Assembly (NCBI GenBank): GCA_016281925.1
Contig: JAEEJP010000034.1
Coordinates: 1-33,664 of the forward strand
Length of the DNA stretch: 33,664 bases
Direction: 5' to 3'
From: Methanomassiliicoccaceae archaeon
GTDB taxonomy: Archaea > Thermoplasmatota > Thermoplasmata > Methanomassiliicoccales > Methanomethylophilaceae
The stretch's first letter is position 1. Every line of letters starts with the position of its first letter. Below the pieces are notes generated by a model. That model searched no databases. It was given only the letters and a program-made list of their open reading frames with translations, and was not told where the DNA came from. This document shows, in pieces, positions 1 through 6,965 of this stretch. A program made the position numbers and the translations under genes.

Positions 1-1
1 G

Positions 2-127
2 ATCCGCACATATGTGCGCCCCAGCACGGACATCCTTATCTCCGGGAGCCCTATGCCCGCGGACATGACCTTGATTTCCACAGGAACCGTTATCGGTCGC
101 CCCGCGGGCCCAGCGACGCCGCCGTGA
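2..127 (+). CDS. C-terminal fragment of an unrecognised protein
   Basis: The frame is open from the left edge and ends at TGA 125-127. About 41 residues are visible, including the stretch ADMTLISTGTVIGRPAGP, with a natural-looking amino acid mix and GC-rich third positions. The stop overlaps a GTG start of the next frame (GTGA, 124-127), the tight spacing common in archaeal operons. I do not recognise the family from this tail. The assignment as coding is an inference from frame and composition only. Confidence 0.35.
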   Translation: MRTYVRPSTDILISGSPMPADMTLISTGTVIGRPAGPATPP

Positions 128-483
128 CCGTGAGGATGCCGAGGTCGCTGAGCTACGACCTCACCGCCCTGAGCCTGGTCTACGAGGAGCCGAAATGCTC
201 CATCCTCCTCCGCATCATCGAGCAGTACGTGGACTCCCACCGGGACGACGTCGAGCTGGGGGAATGGAAGCTGGCCCACTACAGCCCCGGCGGATGGGGG
301 GATGAAGTCGGGCCGCAGGGGGACGGGAAGGACGCGGGCGGGCCGCCTTCTGGCGAGGGATCCGTCGGCCGACGGGAAGGCGCACCGCGTTGCGTGGATC
401 AATACTGGCCCCCTCCCGGGGATTCCCGGGAGCGCCGCCGGCGCCGGGGGCCCAGGGAAGCGCCCTCTGAATCTCCCCTCTAG
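124..483 (+). CDS. possible ribbon-helix-helix protein, doubtful 3' half
   Basis: A GTG start at 124 overlaps the preceding stop. The first 40 residues (VRMPRSLSYDLTALSLVYEE, then SILLRIIEQYVDSH) have the strand-helix-helix spacing of ribbon-helix-helix DNA-binding domains, with hydrophobic residues at the right intervals. After about residue 58 the frame runs into Gly/Pro/Arg-rich sequence that looks like translated non-coding DNA. The stop is TAG at 481-483, an uncommon stop in this window; reading through it would run to a TGA near 590. The real gene may be shorter, frameshifted or a decayed remnant. Function is unknown; a role as a small DNA-binding regulator is only a guess from the fold pattern. 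Confidence 0.3.
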   Translation: MTVRMPRSLSYDLTALSLVYEEPKCSILLRIIEQYVDSHRDDVELGEWKLAHYSPGGWGDEVGPQGDGKDAGGPPSGEGSVGRREGAPRCVDQYWPPPGDSRERRRRRGPREAPSESPL

Positions 484-848
484 GCCGGGCAGGGCATCCA
501 AGGCGCAGACGGGGGGCAACAACTTAACTACCTAACAGAACGGGGGCACGGCCGGTCGTTTCAGTATTCAGATATTAATATAATCCATTGATAATTCAAT
601 AAAAAATAGGATTATATGAATATCATATGCACATACAGTCTTATTGGTAGGTCAGACATGGAAAGATCCGGCGGCAAAGCGGCGGCATCGGACCCGCCCC
701 AGTCCGTCTCAATAGCGGCTCTCCGTGAACCGGGGCCCGCCCCGGTCGCAGGAGGCGGAGAAGGGCGCCGCTGACGACAGGAAAAGCTGTATGTCTCCCG
801 GCAGTTTTTATTGATTTCAAAAACAAGACTGCTGGCTGTCGATGGGAG
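484..848. other. 365-base gap: AT-rich promoter-like stretch, then GC-rich structured sequence
   Basis: No convincing protein gene. Bases 565-625 are very AT-rich for this genome and hold several TATA-like boxes and a perfect 9-base inverted repeat (ATATAATCC at 578-586, GGATTATAT at 609-617). From about 645 to 800 the sequence is GC-rich with short hairpins, for example ACAG-GAAAAG-CTGT near 777-790, and it ends in CAGTTTTTATTG at about 803-814. A TATA box, a structured body and a T tract in this order could mark a small RNA on the plus strand, but I recognise no RNA family. Confidence 0.3.
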
Positions 849-922
849 CGGGCCTGTCGGGATTCGAACCCGAGTCCGAGGCTCCGGAGGCCACCATGCT
901 ATCCAGGCTATACTACAGGCCC
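849..922 (-). tRNA. tRNA-Arg (anticodon CCG)
   Basis: The reverse strand folds as a tRNA. The acceptor stem is GGGCCTG with CAGGCCC and discriminator G. The T arm is TCGGG-TTCGAAT-CCCGA. The anticodon loop CTCCGGA carries CCG, which reads the arginine codon CGG. No CCA is encoded. The anticodon stem has one U-U mismatch and the D stem is weak. A TATA-like AAATAAAG at 931-938 is too close for a normal box A, so this tRNA may be cut from the S24e-S27ae operon transcript, which ends 48 bases upstream. Confidence 0.9.
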
Positions 923-970
923 GTAGTACAAAATAAAGCGTTTCTCCCGGGTCCCCCCGGGAATGGAACA

Positions 971-1156
971 TCAGTTCTTGTCGAACTCGGTGTATCCGCA
1001 GCGTCCGCAGGCCTTGCGGTCCTTGTGGACAGCCATGAAAACGCCGGGCCCGCACTTGGGGCAGACAGGCTTGACTCTGACGAGTTTGTCGCCTTCGACC
1101 TTGTATGCGCTGCTCTTCTTGACCGATGCTTTCTTAGCGGCTGCTTTTCCTGCCAT
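971..1156 (-). CDS. rps27ae: 30S ribosomal protein S27ae
   Basis: A 61-residue zinc-ribbon protein of the small ribosomal subunit. The lysine-rich start ([14 protein letters not shown]) is followed by [20 protein letters not shown] and then CGYTE, giving two CxxC-type knuckles that bind one zinc. Length and motif order match archaeal S27ae, the stand-alone version of the protein fused to ubiquitin in eukaryotes. The ATG at 1154-1156 was chosen because the Lys/Ala-rich N terminus is typical and GGAGTGA lies just upstream. It is the last protein gene of the rpo7 operon, five bases after S24e, and is followed by tRNA-Arg. Confidence 0.95.
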   Translation of the reverse strand: MAGKAAAKKASVKKSSAYKVEGDKLVRVKPVCPKCGPGVFMAVHKDRKACGRCGYTEFDKN

Positions 1157-1161
1157 AAGAA

Positions 1162-1476
1162 TCACTCCTCGGCCTTGGGCGCCTCGTATTTGGGCGCCTC
1201 GATTCCATTCCTCTTCAGGAGATGCTCGCGGTCGTACTTGAGAGCGGCTTCGGTGCTCTTGTAGACCTTGGCGTATCCCTTGGACATGCCCCTTCCGTAG
1301 ACGGAGTCGATGCTGTCCACGACGACGCATTTCCTGTTGGATTTCAGCTGCTTTGCGACCTCTTCTGCGACCGCGTTCCTTCCGGGGGTGGATTCCCCGT
1401 TGTGATCGATCGTGAAGTAGACCTCTGTCCTCTCGAAGAGAGGGTTCTCCCTCTTCTGGGTGATTTCCATTTTCAT
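1162..1476 (-). CDS. rps24e: 30S ribosomal protein S24e
   Basis: A 104-residue protein of the archaeal/eukaryotic small subunit. The N-terminal strand region ([20 protein letters not shown]), the [19 protein letters not shown] segment and the acidic tail are typical of S24e, and the length fits. The ATG at 1474-1476 has a strong ribosome binding site (GGAGGAATC) and overlaps the TGA of the upstream kinase (ATGA), so the two are translationally coupled. Gene order with rpo7, spt4 and S27ae is widely conserved in archaea. Confidence 0.95.
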   Translation of the reverse strand: MKMEITQKRENPLFERTEVYFTIDHNGESTPGRNAVAEEVAKQLKSNRKCVVVDSIDSVYGRGMSKGYAKVYKSTEAALKYDREHLLKRNGIEAPKYEAPKAEE

Positions 1477-1979
1477 TTTGATTCCTCCAGTCTGGCGACC
1501 AGTTCGGCGGCCTTCATCTGGGCTTGCCCGTCCACTTCGACGAGCATCATGCACCGCCCGGGCCATCCGTATACGATCCGAGCGCCTTCGGGGGCATAGA
1601 GGATGCACGGCAGCAATGCCAGATCCTCCTCCCCTTCCACGCGGATCAGCCCGCATCCGGACTCCCCGATGCACCTGCGCACGGCATCCGCGAGCTGCGC
1701 GGATATCGTTCCCGCAGGGCTGACGACCCTCTCCTTGGGCTCATCGCGGACGAGCTCGGCGAATTGGGTCATCCCGCGGCGTTCGGTGAATCCGTCGTAT
1801 ATGGACAGATCCGGCCTTATGCCGCGGTTTCTGAACGTCAGGGACACCACGTCCCCTACCGTCACCAAAAGGGTTTCTTTACTGAACGAATCCAGATCGG
1901 AATCGTACAGCTCAGTTCCGATGGGCTCTTTGAACGCCTGCCTCTGGGAGGCCGGAAGGACAAGATCCCTCTCGAACAT
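1473..1979 (-). CDS. GTP-dependent dephospho-CoA kinase (DUF359 family)
   Basis: A 168-residue protein of the archaeal DUF359 family, shown in Thermococcus to phosphorylate dephospho-CoA with GTP, the last step of coenzyme A synthesis. Visible family hallmarks are [20 protein letters not shown] and IYDGFTERR in the N-terminal half and the [20 protein letters not shown] segment after residue 104. It is unrelated to bacterial CoaE and lacks a P-loop. The ATG at 1977-1979 starts just after the spt4 stop, with a five-base gap. The 3' end overlaps the S24e start. Position between transcription and ribosomal genes is the conserved archaeal context and supports the family call. Function is inferred from the family. 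Confidence 0.9.
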   Translation of the reverse strand: MFERDLVLPASQRQAFKEPIGTELYDSDLDSFSKETLLVTVGDVVSLTFRNRGIRPDLSIYDGFTERRGMTQFAELVRDEPKERVVSPAGTISAQLADAVRRCIGESGCGLIRVEGEEDLALLPCILYAPEGARIVYGWPGRCMMLVEVDGQAQMKAAELVARLEESK

Positions 1980-1984
1980 GAGTG

Positions 1985-2209
1985 TCAGCGGACCTTCAGG
2001 GCGTATTTGCCGTTCTTGGAGATCCCCATGGTCTTGGCGATCTCGGACTTCTCGAAGTCCACGACGGCGAGGTATCCCTGCCAATCCTTCGTGAGCTGCC
2101 CCCTGCACTGGGGACATTCTGACAGAGGGAGCTTCTGCTCCTTGAGCGCCTCCGAATCGAAGAGCATCTTGCATGACTTGCATGCGAGAAGATTCCTGAC
2201 GTCACTCAT
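1985..2209 (-). CDS. spt4: transcription elongation factor Spt4 (RpoE'')
   Basis: A 74-residue zinc-ribbon protein that pairs with Spt5 and keeps RNA polymerase processive. Two cysteine pairs, ACKSCKMLFDSE near residue 9 and CPQCRG near residue 33, form the zinc site. The central part, KDWQGYLAVVDFEKSEIAK, matches the Spt5-binding half and ends in GISKNGKYALKVR, as in archaeal Spt4. The ATG at 2207-2209 overlaps the end of rpo7, so the two are co-translated. The Spt5 partner is not in the window. Confidence 0.96.
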   Translation of the reverse strand: MSDVRNLLACKSCKMLFDSEALKEQKLPLSECPQCRGQLTKDWQGYLAVVDFEKSEIAKTMGISKNGKYALKVR

Positions 2210-2783
2210 CGTCTTCGCCTCCTCTGCGGACCGATTTCTTTCCGTCCTCTTCGAGCCACTGGAGCTTTCCGAGGCCGGTCTGGCGCATGGTGAGCCCGAT
2301 CTTGCTCTCCTGGGGGCTCTTCTCGTTGAGATCGAGGCTGACTATCCTCGCTCTGACGACGTCCCCGACGGCGAGATATCTTCCGCTCTCCTTTCCGACG
2401 AGCCTCTGGTTGCTCTCGTCGATGTCGACGCGGTCGTCCATCACCTGGCTCACGTGAAGGAGCCCGTCCAAAGGACCGAACCTGACGAAAGCCCCGAACT
2501 TCACGATCTCGACCACGTTGCCCTCGACGATCTCGTCGTTCTCGGGCTTGAACACTATCTCGTCGAACATGACGGACTGATGCACTCCCCCGTTGCCGTG
2601 GACTATGCGGCCGGGCCCCACTGATCTGACGTTCTGGATGAGCACGGTGAACGATTTGTCCTCTCCGAACCTCCCGCCGAAAGTCTCCCAAGTGAGCTTC
2701 TCAACGTTGGCCTCGTAGTCGTCGCCGAGCTCCACGGGCGGGATGCATACCTGCCTCTCGACATCTTTGATCATGGCGTACAT
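2202..2783 (-). CDS. rpoE1: DNA-directed RNA polymerase subunit Rpo7 (RpoE')
   Basis: A 193-residue stalk subunit of archaeal RNA polymerase, equivalent to eukaryotic Rpb7, which with Rpo4 forms the stalk that binds nascent RNA. The N-terminal half (IKDVERQVCIPPVELG) is the tip domain and the C-terminal half (GNVVEIVKFGAFVRFGPLDG) is an S1/OB fold. The ATG at 2781-2783 was chosen over an upstream in-frame start because it has GGAGG about 8 bases upstream and a TATA box 40 bases upstream. It is the first gene of the operon. The charged tail KKSVRRGGEDDE is an ordinary variable end. Confidence 0.96.
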   Translation of the reverse strand: MYAMIKDVERQVCIPPVELGDDYEANVEKLTWETFGGRFGEDKSFTVLIQNVRSVGPGRIVHGNGGVHQSVMFDEIVFKPENDEIVEGNVVEIVKFGAFVRFGPLDGLLHVSQVMDDRVDIDESNQRLVGKESGRYLAVGDVVRARIVSLDLNEKSPQESKIGLTMRQTGLGKLQWLEEDGKKSVRRGGEDDE

Positions 2784-2816
2784 ATTGGTCCTCCTTCCAA
2801 GCAATAAGGAAGAGGT

Positions 2817-2831
2817 ATTTAAAATATAAAC
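2817..2831 (-). promoter_or_regulatory. TATA box of the rpo7 operon
   Basis: On the minus strand the sequence reads TTTATATTTTAAATA, centred about 40 bases before the rpo7 ATG. That leaves a short leader containing GGAGG at about 2790-2795. It is the clearest archaeal box A in this part of the window and is the likely single promoter for rpo7-spt4-kinase-S24e-S27ae. Confidence 0.7.
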
Positions 2832-2841
2832 TCAGAATAAT

Positions 2842-2872
2842 GGGGGCCCGGCCCGGTGCGGGAAGGGCCCCC
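2842..2872 (-). terminator. GC hairpin after the pyrophosphatase gene
   Basis: GGGGGCCC at 2842-2849 pairs perfectly with GGGCCCCC at 2865-2872. On the minus strand it follows the ppa stop (2891) and is itself followed by an A/T-rich run. It could end or protect the ppa transcript. Archaeal termination depends mainly on T tracts, so the hairpin role is an inference. Confidence 0.4.
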
Positions 2873-2890
2873 GGAAGTTTGGGGCGGCGT

Positions 2891-3421
2891 TCACATGCCG
2901 GGGAATTTTTCGTCGTATCTTTTCTTGCAGACGGCCACCATTTCCTTCGCGTCATCGGCGTCCAGCATCTCCTTGGCCTCGGTGACCTTGCCCTCGAGGG
3001 CCTTGTAGACGGAGAAGAAGTGCCTGATCTCCTCGGTGAGATGCTTTGGGAGCTGATTGATGCTGTCGAAATCCCTGAAGTGGCGGTCCTTGGTGGGCAC
3101 GGCTATGACCTTGTCGTCCTGGTCGCCGCCGTCCACCATCTTGAGGAGCCCGATGGGCTTGCACTCGACGAGAGTGTTAGGGAACAGGGTCTCGGAGCAG
3201 AGGAGGACCACATCGAGGGGATCTCCGTCGAAAGCATAAGTCCTGGGGATGAAGCCGTAGTTCCAGGGGTATGCGGTGGAAGTGGAGAGGACCCTGTCGA
3301 GAGCGAGCAATCCGGTTTCCTCGTCGATCTCATACTTGACTTTGCTTCCCTTGGGGATCTCGATTATTGCGGTGAATTTGTCGGGCGTGACCCTGTCTTT
3401 GGAGAGCTCGTGCATTATCAT
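2891..3421 (-). CDS. ppa: inorganic pyrophosphatase (family I, soluble)
   Basis: A 176-residue enzyme that hydrolyses pyrophosphate and drives biosynthetic reactions. Family I hallmarks are IEIPKGSKVKYEID near residue 20, YPWNYGFIPRTYAFDGDPLD near 51-70 with the metal-binding Asp residues, and VDGGDQDDKVIAVP near 96-109, then KDRHF. The length is normal. The ATG at 3419-3421 was chosen because it overlaps the TGA of the upstream gene (ATGA) and because archaeal ppa starts close to here; a second ATG lies two codons in. A TATA-like TATATTATAT at about 3451-3461 inside the upstream gene may also drive it. Confidence 0.95.
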   Translation of the reverse strand: MIMHELSKDRVTPDKFTAIIEIPKGSKVKYEIDEETGLLALDRVLSTSTAYPWNYGFIPRTYAFDGDPLDVVLLCSETLFPNTLVECKPIGLLKMVDGGDQDDKVIAVPTKDRHFRDFDSINQLPKHLTEEIRHFFSVYKALEGKVTEAKEMLDADDAKEMVAVCKKRYDEKFPGM

Positions 3422-3777
3422 TGGTATCGCGGCCCGAATAGCCTTGGACTGATATAATATAGATTCCTGCCTGCCGACGGATGGCCCGATCGGCTGAGCT
3501 TGGAGATCTGCCATTGCTTCAGGTTGAACGTGCAGCACTGGACCTTGGAGGACACTATGGTGCCGTTCTTCCAGAGCCTCATGAGAGTCGGCTTTATGCT
3601 CCTCACGTATTCGAGATATGTGGCGTTGTCCTTGAACTCCTCCGGGCGGAGCTTCTTGACTATGGCGCGGGTGCATATCATCGGGTTCTCTTCGATGGTT
3701 CTCAGCAGCTCTTCCTCTGTGATCTCTTTCATAGGCATCCAGTCGGTTCGCAGATATATGCTGTTTTTCCCGTCCAA
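3418..3777 (-). CDS. small hypothetical protein, possible helix-turn-helix
   Basis: Up to 119 residues from TTG 3775-3777, or 104 from the ATG at 3730-3732 (MKEITEEELL). I do not recognise the family. The segment EITEEELLRTIEENPMICTR followed by AIVKKL and KPTLMRLWKNGTIVSSKV resembles a winged-helix pattern: a helix, a recognition-like helix and a short wing. It overlaps ppa by four bases (ATGA), so the two are co-transcribed. A TATA-like ATATAT lies about 27 bases before ATG 3732, favouring a leaderless start there. Its frame is the same as that of the upstream MetV-like gene, separated by one TAG and no other stop, so a readthrough fusion is possible. Confidence 0.6.
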   Translation of the reverse strand: MDGKNSIYLRTDWMPMKEITEEELLRTIEENPMICTRAIVKKLRPEEFKDNATYLEYVRSIKPTLMRLWKNGTIVSSKVQCCTFNLKQWQISKLSRSGHPSAGRNLYYISPRLFGPRYQ

Positions 3778-3816
3778 ATAAGGTATCTGTCCATTATCAT
3801 CTCTAATAAAACCGCC

Positions 3817-4224
3817 CTATGCGCCCGCGCGGACTGGAATCCCGGCTCGTGACAGCCTGGGGATGCCGTCCGGATCGAGGTATCCCACGCCGAGCGTCCT
3901 GACGGGATTCAGAACTTCGATTCCGGAGGCCTTCCTCGCGCACGACGCGCCTATCCCGCAGCAGAGGGCGAGGATGACGTCGCACCCGCCGGCTTCGGCG
4001 GCCATCTTTCCGGCGTTCTTCATGAAGCATGCGGCCGAGGTGGACTGCACCCCGGCGACATCGATCCCGTCTTCCCTGAGCTTCGAAGCGATGGCTTCGG
4101 CATATTCCTTCCCGCCGGCCCCGCAGAATCTGGCGCAGGTGTTGCATGTCCATACGTAAGCTTTCTTCCCTCCGAGGGCCTCCCTGATCTCGGGATAGCC
4201 CTTGGAACGCTCCATCACCATCAT
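3817..4224 (-). CDS. MetV-like (methylene-THF reductase C-terminal family) iron-sulfur protein, UAG-ended
   Basis: A 135-residue cysteine-rich protein resembling the first half of the MTHFR_C/MetV family, the partner of MetF in acetogens and some methanogens. Visible are TCNTCARFCGAGGKEYAE near residue 25, a helix-rich part containing STSAACFMKN, and ILALCCGIGASCA near 85-97, followed by LNPVRTLGVGYL. The second cysteine domain of full MetV (a CxxC near the C terminus and NGPCGG) is absent. It may bind an iron-sulfur cluster for C1 or corrinoid chemistry; this is inferred. The start lies in a run of ATG codons (4224, 4221, 4215), with ATATAT about 27 bases upstream suggesting a leaderless transcript. 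The stop is TAG (3817-3819). Confidence 0.65.
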   Translation of the reverse strand: MMVMERSKGYPEIREALGGKKAYVWTCNTCARFCGAGGKEYAEAIASKLREDGIDVAGVQSTSAACFMKNAGKMAAEAGGCDVILALCCGIGASCARKASGIEVLNPVRTLGVGYLDPDGIPRLSRAGIPVRAGA

Positions 4225-4262
4225 CGCAACGCCATCGGCAGCCCGATATATCCGCGATTCGA

Positions 4263-4838
4263 TTGGAGGGCGTGTTCGTGAGCATCGACGGCCTCGACGG
4301 AAGCGGGAAAACCACCGCGTCCAAGATCCTGGCGGACATGATCCGCCGGGAAGGGCAGGAAATCCTCCTGCTGGAGCACCCGGGGGAAGGATTCCTGGGC
4401 CGCACGTGCAGGCGCTTCCTTCTCAAAGACGGGATTCCCGCATCGTTCGCGGCCGCGGCGTTCCTTTCATCGGAGATGTTCCTGAACGCGTTCCGCATAA
4501 AGAAGAGCAGGAATGCTCTGGCTGTCAGGTACACGCTCTCCGCCTATTATCTTCCGGACCCTATCGCGGAGCCTGTCTTCAGACTGTTCTCGTCGGTGAT
4601 GCCCCGCCCGGACGCCATGATATTCATCGATCTGGACCCGGAGACGGCGATGGAACGCGCCGGCTCCCGCGGAAACGAGCGCGAAATGTTCGAGAATCTG
4701 GGTTCAATGAAGGAAATGAGGGAAAGAATCCTCTCCGTCCCCGGTCTGACGGTCATAGACGGCTCTGGAACCCCGGAGGAAACCGCGGAGCGCATGATGA
4801 AAGCCATGAGCATCGATTCTGCCGGCAACATATTTTAA
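4263..4838 (+). CDS. tmk: thymidylate kinase family protein
   Basis: A 191-residue P-loop kinase that likely makes dTDP from dTMP. The P-loop GLDGSGKT is at residues 10-17, followed by helix and strand (LLLEHPGEG) in place of the usual DR-containing segment after the second strand. FIDLDPETAMERAGSRGNE near 120-138 matches the lid of thymidylate kinases. Sequence between these motifs is divergent, so another small-molecule kinase is possible. The start is TTG 4263 with alternatives GTG 4272 and GTG 4278. The gene is divergent from the MetV-like gene across a 38-base gap that must hold both promoters. It ends with TAA. Confidence 0.8.
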   Translation: MEGVFVSIDGLDGSGKTTASKILADMIRREGQEILLLEHPGEGFLGRTCRRFLLKDGIPASFAAAAFLSSEMFLNAFRIKKSRNALAVRYTLSAYYLPDPIAEPVFRLFSSVMPRPDAMIFIDLDPETAMERAGSRGNEREMFENLGSMKEMRERILSVPGLTVIDGSGTPEETAERMMKAMSIDSAGNIF

Positions 4839-4862
4839 GGGAATGTCTCTAACCGGTGCCAA

Positions 4863-5822
4863 GTGGATATCATGCCCGAGAACGATCTGGAGCTTATACC
4901 TGTAGAAGACATCAGAATCACCAAAGGAATGACGGTAGACCAGCTGATGAGGGCCATGGGACGCGCCGGCGGATTCACCGCCCAGAAGCTCTCCGACGCC
5001 GCCGACATCGCCGAGAAGATGATCACCAAGAAAGGATGCCTCAGAATCCTCTCCTTCCCGGCCTGCATCAACGCCACCGGAACCCACGGCGTCATCGTCG
5101 ACATGGTGAAGAACCATATGGTGGACCTCATAATCACCACCTGCGGCACCCTGGACCACGACATCTCCAGGACTTACGAGGACTATTTCAAAGGGGATTT
5201 CATGATGGACGACGCCAAGCTCAGGGATGAGTATTCCATCTCCAGGCTCGGGAACGTCCTGGTCCCCGACTCCTGCTACGGAGAGGTCCTCGAAGGGGAG
5301 ATCCTGCCCATGTTCGACGAGATCTTCGAAGGGAAGGACTCCATGACCACCCACGAGATCATCTGGGAGGTCGGGAAGAGGATGGGCAACGAGGATTCCC
5401 TCATGTACCAGTGCTGGAAGAACCAGATCCCCGTCGTCGTCCCCGGGATCACCGACGGATCTTTCGGATGCCAGCTCTGGATGTACTACCAGACCCACAG
5501 GAAATTCAGGATCGACCTCTTCGGCGACGAGCAGATGCTGTCCGAGATGACCAACCATGCGGAATACACCGGCGCACTCATGATCGGGGGAGGCATCTCC
5601 AAGCACCACGTCATCTGGTGGAACCAGTTCCGCGGAGGCCTGGATTACGCCGTCTATCTTACCACCGCCGAGGAATACGACGGGTCGCTCTCCGGCGCCA
5701 GGCTGAGAGAGGCCGTCTCCTGGGGGAAGGTCAAGGCCGACGCCAAGAAGATGACTGTCGAAGGCGACGCCACCATCACTCTGCCTCTGATATACGCCTC
5801 CCTCGCCGAGAGGCTGCTCTGA
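4863..5822 (+). CDS. dys: deoxyhypusine synthase
   Basis: A 319-residue enzyme that transfers the aminobutyl group of spermidine to a lysine of translation factor aIF5A, using NAD. Family signatures are ACINATGTHGVIVDMVKNHM near residues 76-95, IITTCGTLDHDISRTY, the GGGISKHH segment, and SWGKV with the active-site lysine at residue 289. Length is normal for the archaeal enzyme. GTG 4863 and ATG 4872 are both possible starts; a TATA-like CATATTTTAAG at about 4828-4838 overlaps the tmk stop and points to a short leader. With dphB elsewhere in the window this gives two translation-factor modification genes. Confidence 0.96.
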   Translation: MDIMPENDLELIPVEDIRITKGMTVDQLMRAMGRAGGFTAQKLSDAADIAEKMITKKGCLRILSFPACINATGTHGVIVDMVKNHMVDLIITTCGTLDHDISRTYEDYFKGDFMMDDAKLRDEYSISRLGNVLVPDSCYGEVLEGEILPMFDEIFEGKDSMTTHEIIWEVGKRMGNEDSLMYQCWKNQIPVVVPGITDGSFGCQLWMYYQTHRKFRIDLFGDEQMLSEMTNHAEYTGALMIGGGISKHHVIWWNQFRGGLDYAVYLTTAEEYDGSLSGARLREAVSWGKVKADAKKMTVEGDATITLPLIYASLAERLL

Positions 5823-5949
5823 AACCCCGGCGGGGCGCTGGCTCCGCCTTTTTATCTGCACATCAGCCGTTTGATTCCTGGATGGCGGCATTTCTGCCCT
5901 TACCATTAAATATGGCCTCATCCACTCCGACGAGAAAAGAGGTATCCAG

Positions 5950-6930
5950 ATGGATAAGATACTCCTTCTTCCCGGAGACGGAATCGGAAAAGCTATGATG
6001 GATTCGGTCAGGTCCGTCCTGGATGCGTCCGCGGAAGGCATCGAATTCTTGGAAGGAAACATAGGGGCGTCCGCTTACGAGACCACCGGATCGCATCTTC
6101 CCCGCGGGACGATGGAGATGGCTTCTGAATGCGGGGCTGCTCTGTGCGGCCCCATAGACCTAAGCCAGTCATCCGTCAGCCAGAAAAGGGATCCGGTGAA
6201 CATTCTGAGGATACAGCTGGACCTGTACGCCGTCTGCAAAAGATTCCGCACCCTGGCCGATGACCTGGGGAAGACCGGGATCGACACCTCGCTCTGGTTC
6301 TGCAGCCCGGCCCCCGGAAGGGATACCGTGGAGACCGAGGATTTCGACGGCATAACCCTGACGAAATATGTCAGGAAAGGGAACTACAGCAGGATGATGG
6401 CCAAAGCGATGTCGTATGCCGAAATAGAGCATAAGAAGAAGGCCGTGTGCATCACCAGCGACATCTTCCCCGAATCCAGCGGGATGTTCAGGGACTGCTT
6501 CCGGAACATCTTCGGCACCGGCAGCTTCGAGCTCTCGGAGGAGACCGTCCGCAGATGGGCCGCTTCGGCCGTCAGAAGGCCGGGGGAGTACGGGACGGTA
6601 GTCTGCGCCGACCTGTTCGGGCAGGTCGCGGGAGGCATTCTGGCCGGCCTCACGGGAGGGAACCATCTGTCTCCGGACGTCTACGTCGGGGACGACCAGA
6701 TCCTGGCCGTGACCGGGAGCGTCCCGCAGGATGTGGATGGGAAATACGCCAATCCGACGTCCCTGATAATAGGCGGATGCCTGGCATTCTCCGATTTCGG
6801 GATGGAAAAGGAATCCCGCGCCCTGATGGACGCCCTCTGCGATGCCTACGCCGCCGGGGAAAGGACCCCGGACGTGGGCGGGACCCTGACGGCGGAGGAA
6901 TTCTCGGACCGCATAATACGCCGTCTATGA
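5950..6930 (+). CDS. isocitrate/isopropylmalate dehydrogenase-family protein lacking catalytic residues
   Basis: A 326-residue protein with the fold of the LeuB/AksF/Icd family. The N terminus KILLLPGDGIGKAMMDSV and the C-terminal TGSVPQDVDGKYANPTSLI (NAD loop) and TPDVGGTLTAEEF are typical. Key active-site parts are changed. Where the family has an HKAN motif with the catalytic lysine, this protein has CITSDIF. Where it has LFGDILSD with metal-binding aspartates, it has LFGQVAGG. The ENTEGLY substrate loop is replaced by a PAPGRDTVETED stretch. A normal dehydrogenase role is therefore unlikely. An AGAGGT ribosome binding site precedes ATG 5950, and a TATA-like ATTAAATATGG is at about 5905. 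The MtbA-like gene follows 35 bases later. Function is unknown. Confidence 0.75.
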   Translation: MDKILLLPGDGIGKAMMDSVRSVLDASAEGIEFLEGNIGASAYETTGSHLPRGTMEMASECGAALCGPIDLSQSSVSQKRDPVNILRIQLDLYAVCKRFRTLADDLGKTGIDTSLWFCSPAPGRDTVETEDFDGITLTKYVRKGNYSRMMAKAMSYAEIEHKKKAVCITSDIFPESSGMFRDCFRNIFGTGSFELSEETVRRWAASAVRRPGEYGTVVCADLFGQVAGGILAGLTGGNHLSPDVYVGDDQILAVTGSVPQDVDGKYANPTSLIIGGCLAFSDFGMEKESRALMDALCDAYAAGERTPDVGGTLTAEEFSDRIIRRL

Positions 6931-6965
6931 ACAAATAATATGAATCACGCGCGAGATTATCAGGC

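Noticed and set aside
4704-6062. A 452-codon minus-strand frame opposite deoxyhypusine synthase
   Set aside because: The plus strand encodes an intact enzyme with its active-site lysine; the antisense frame shows no domain.
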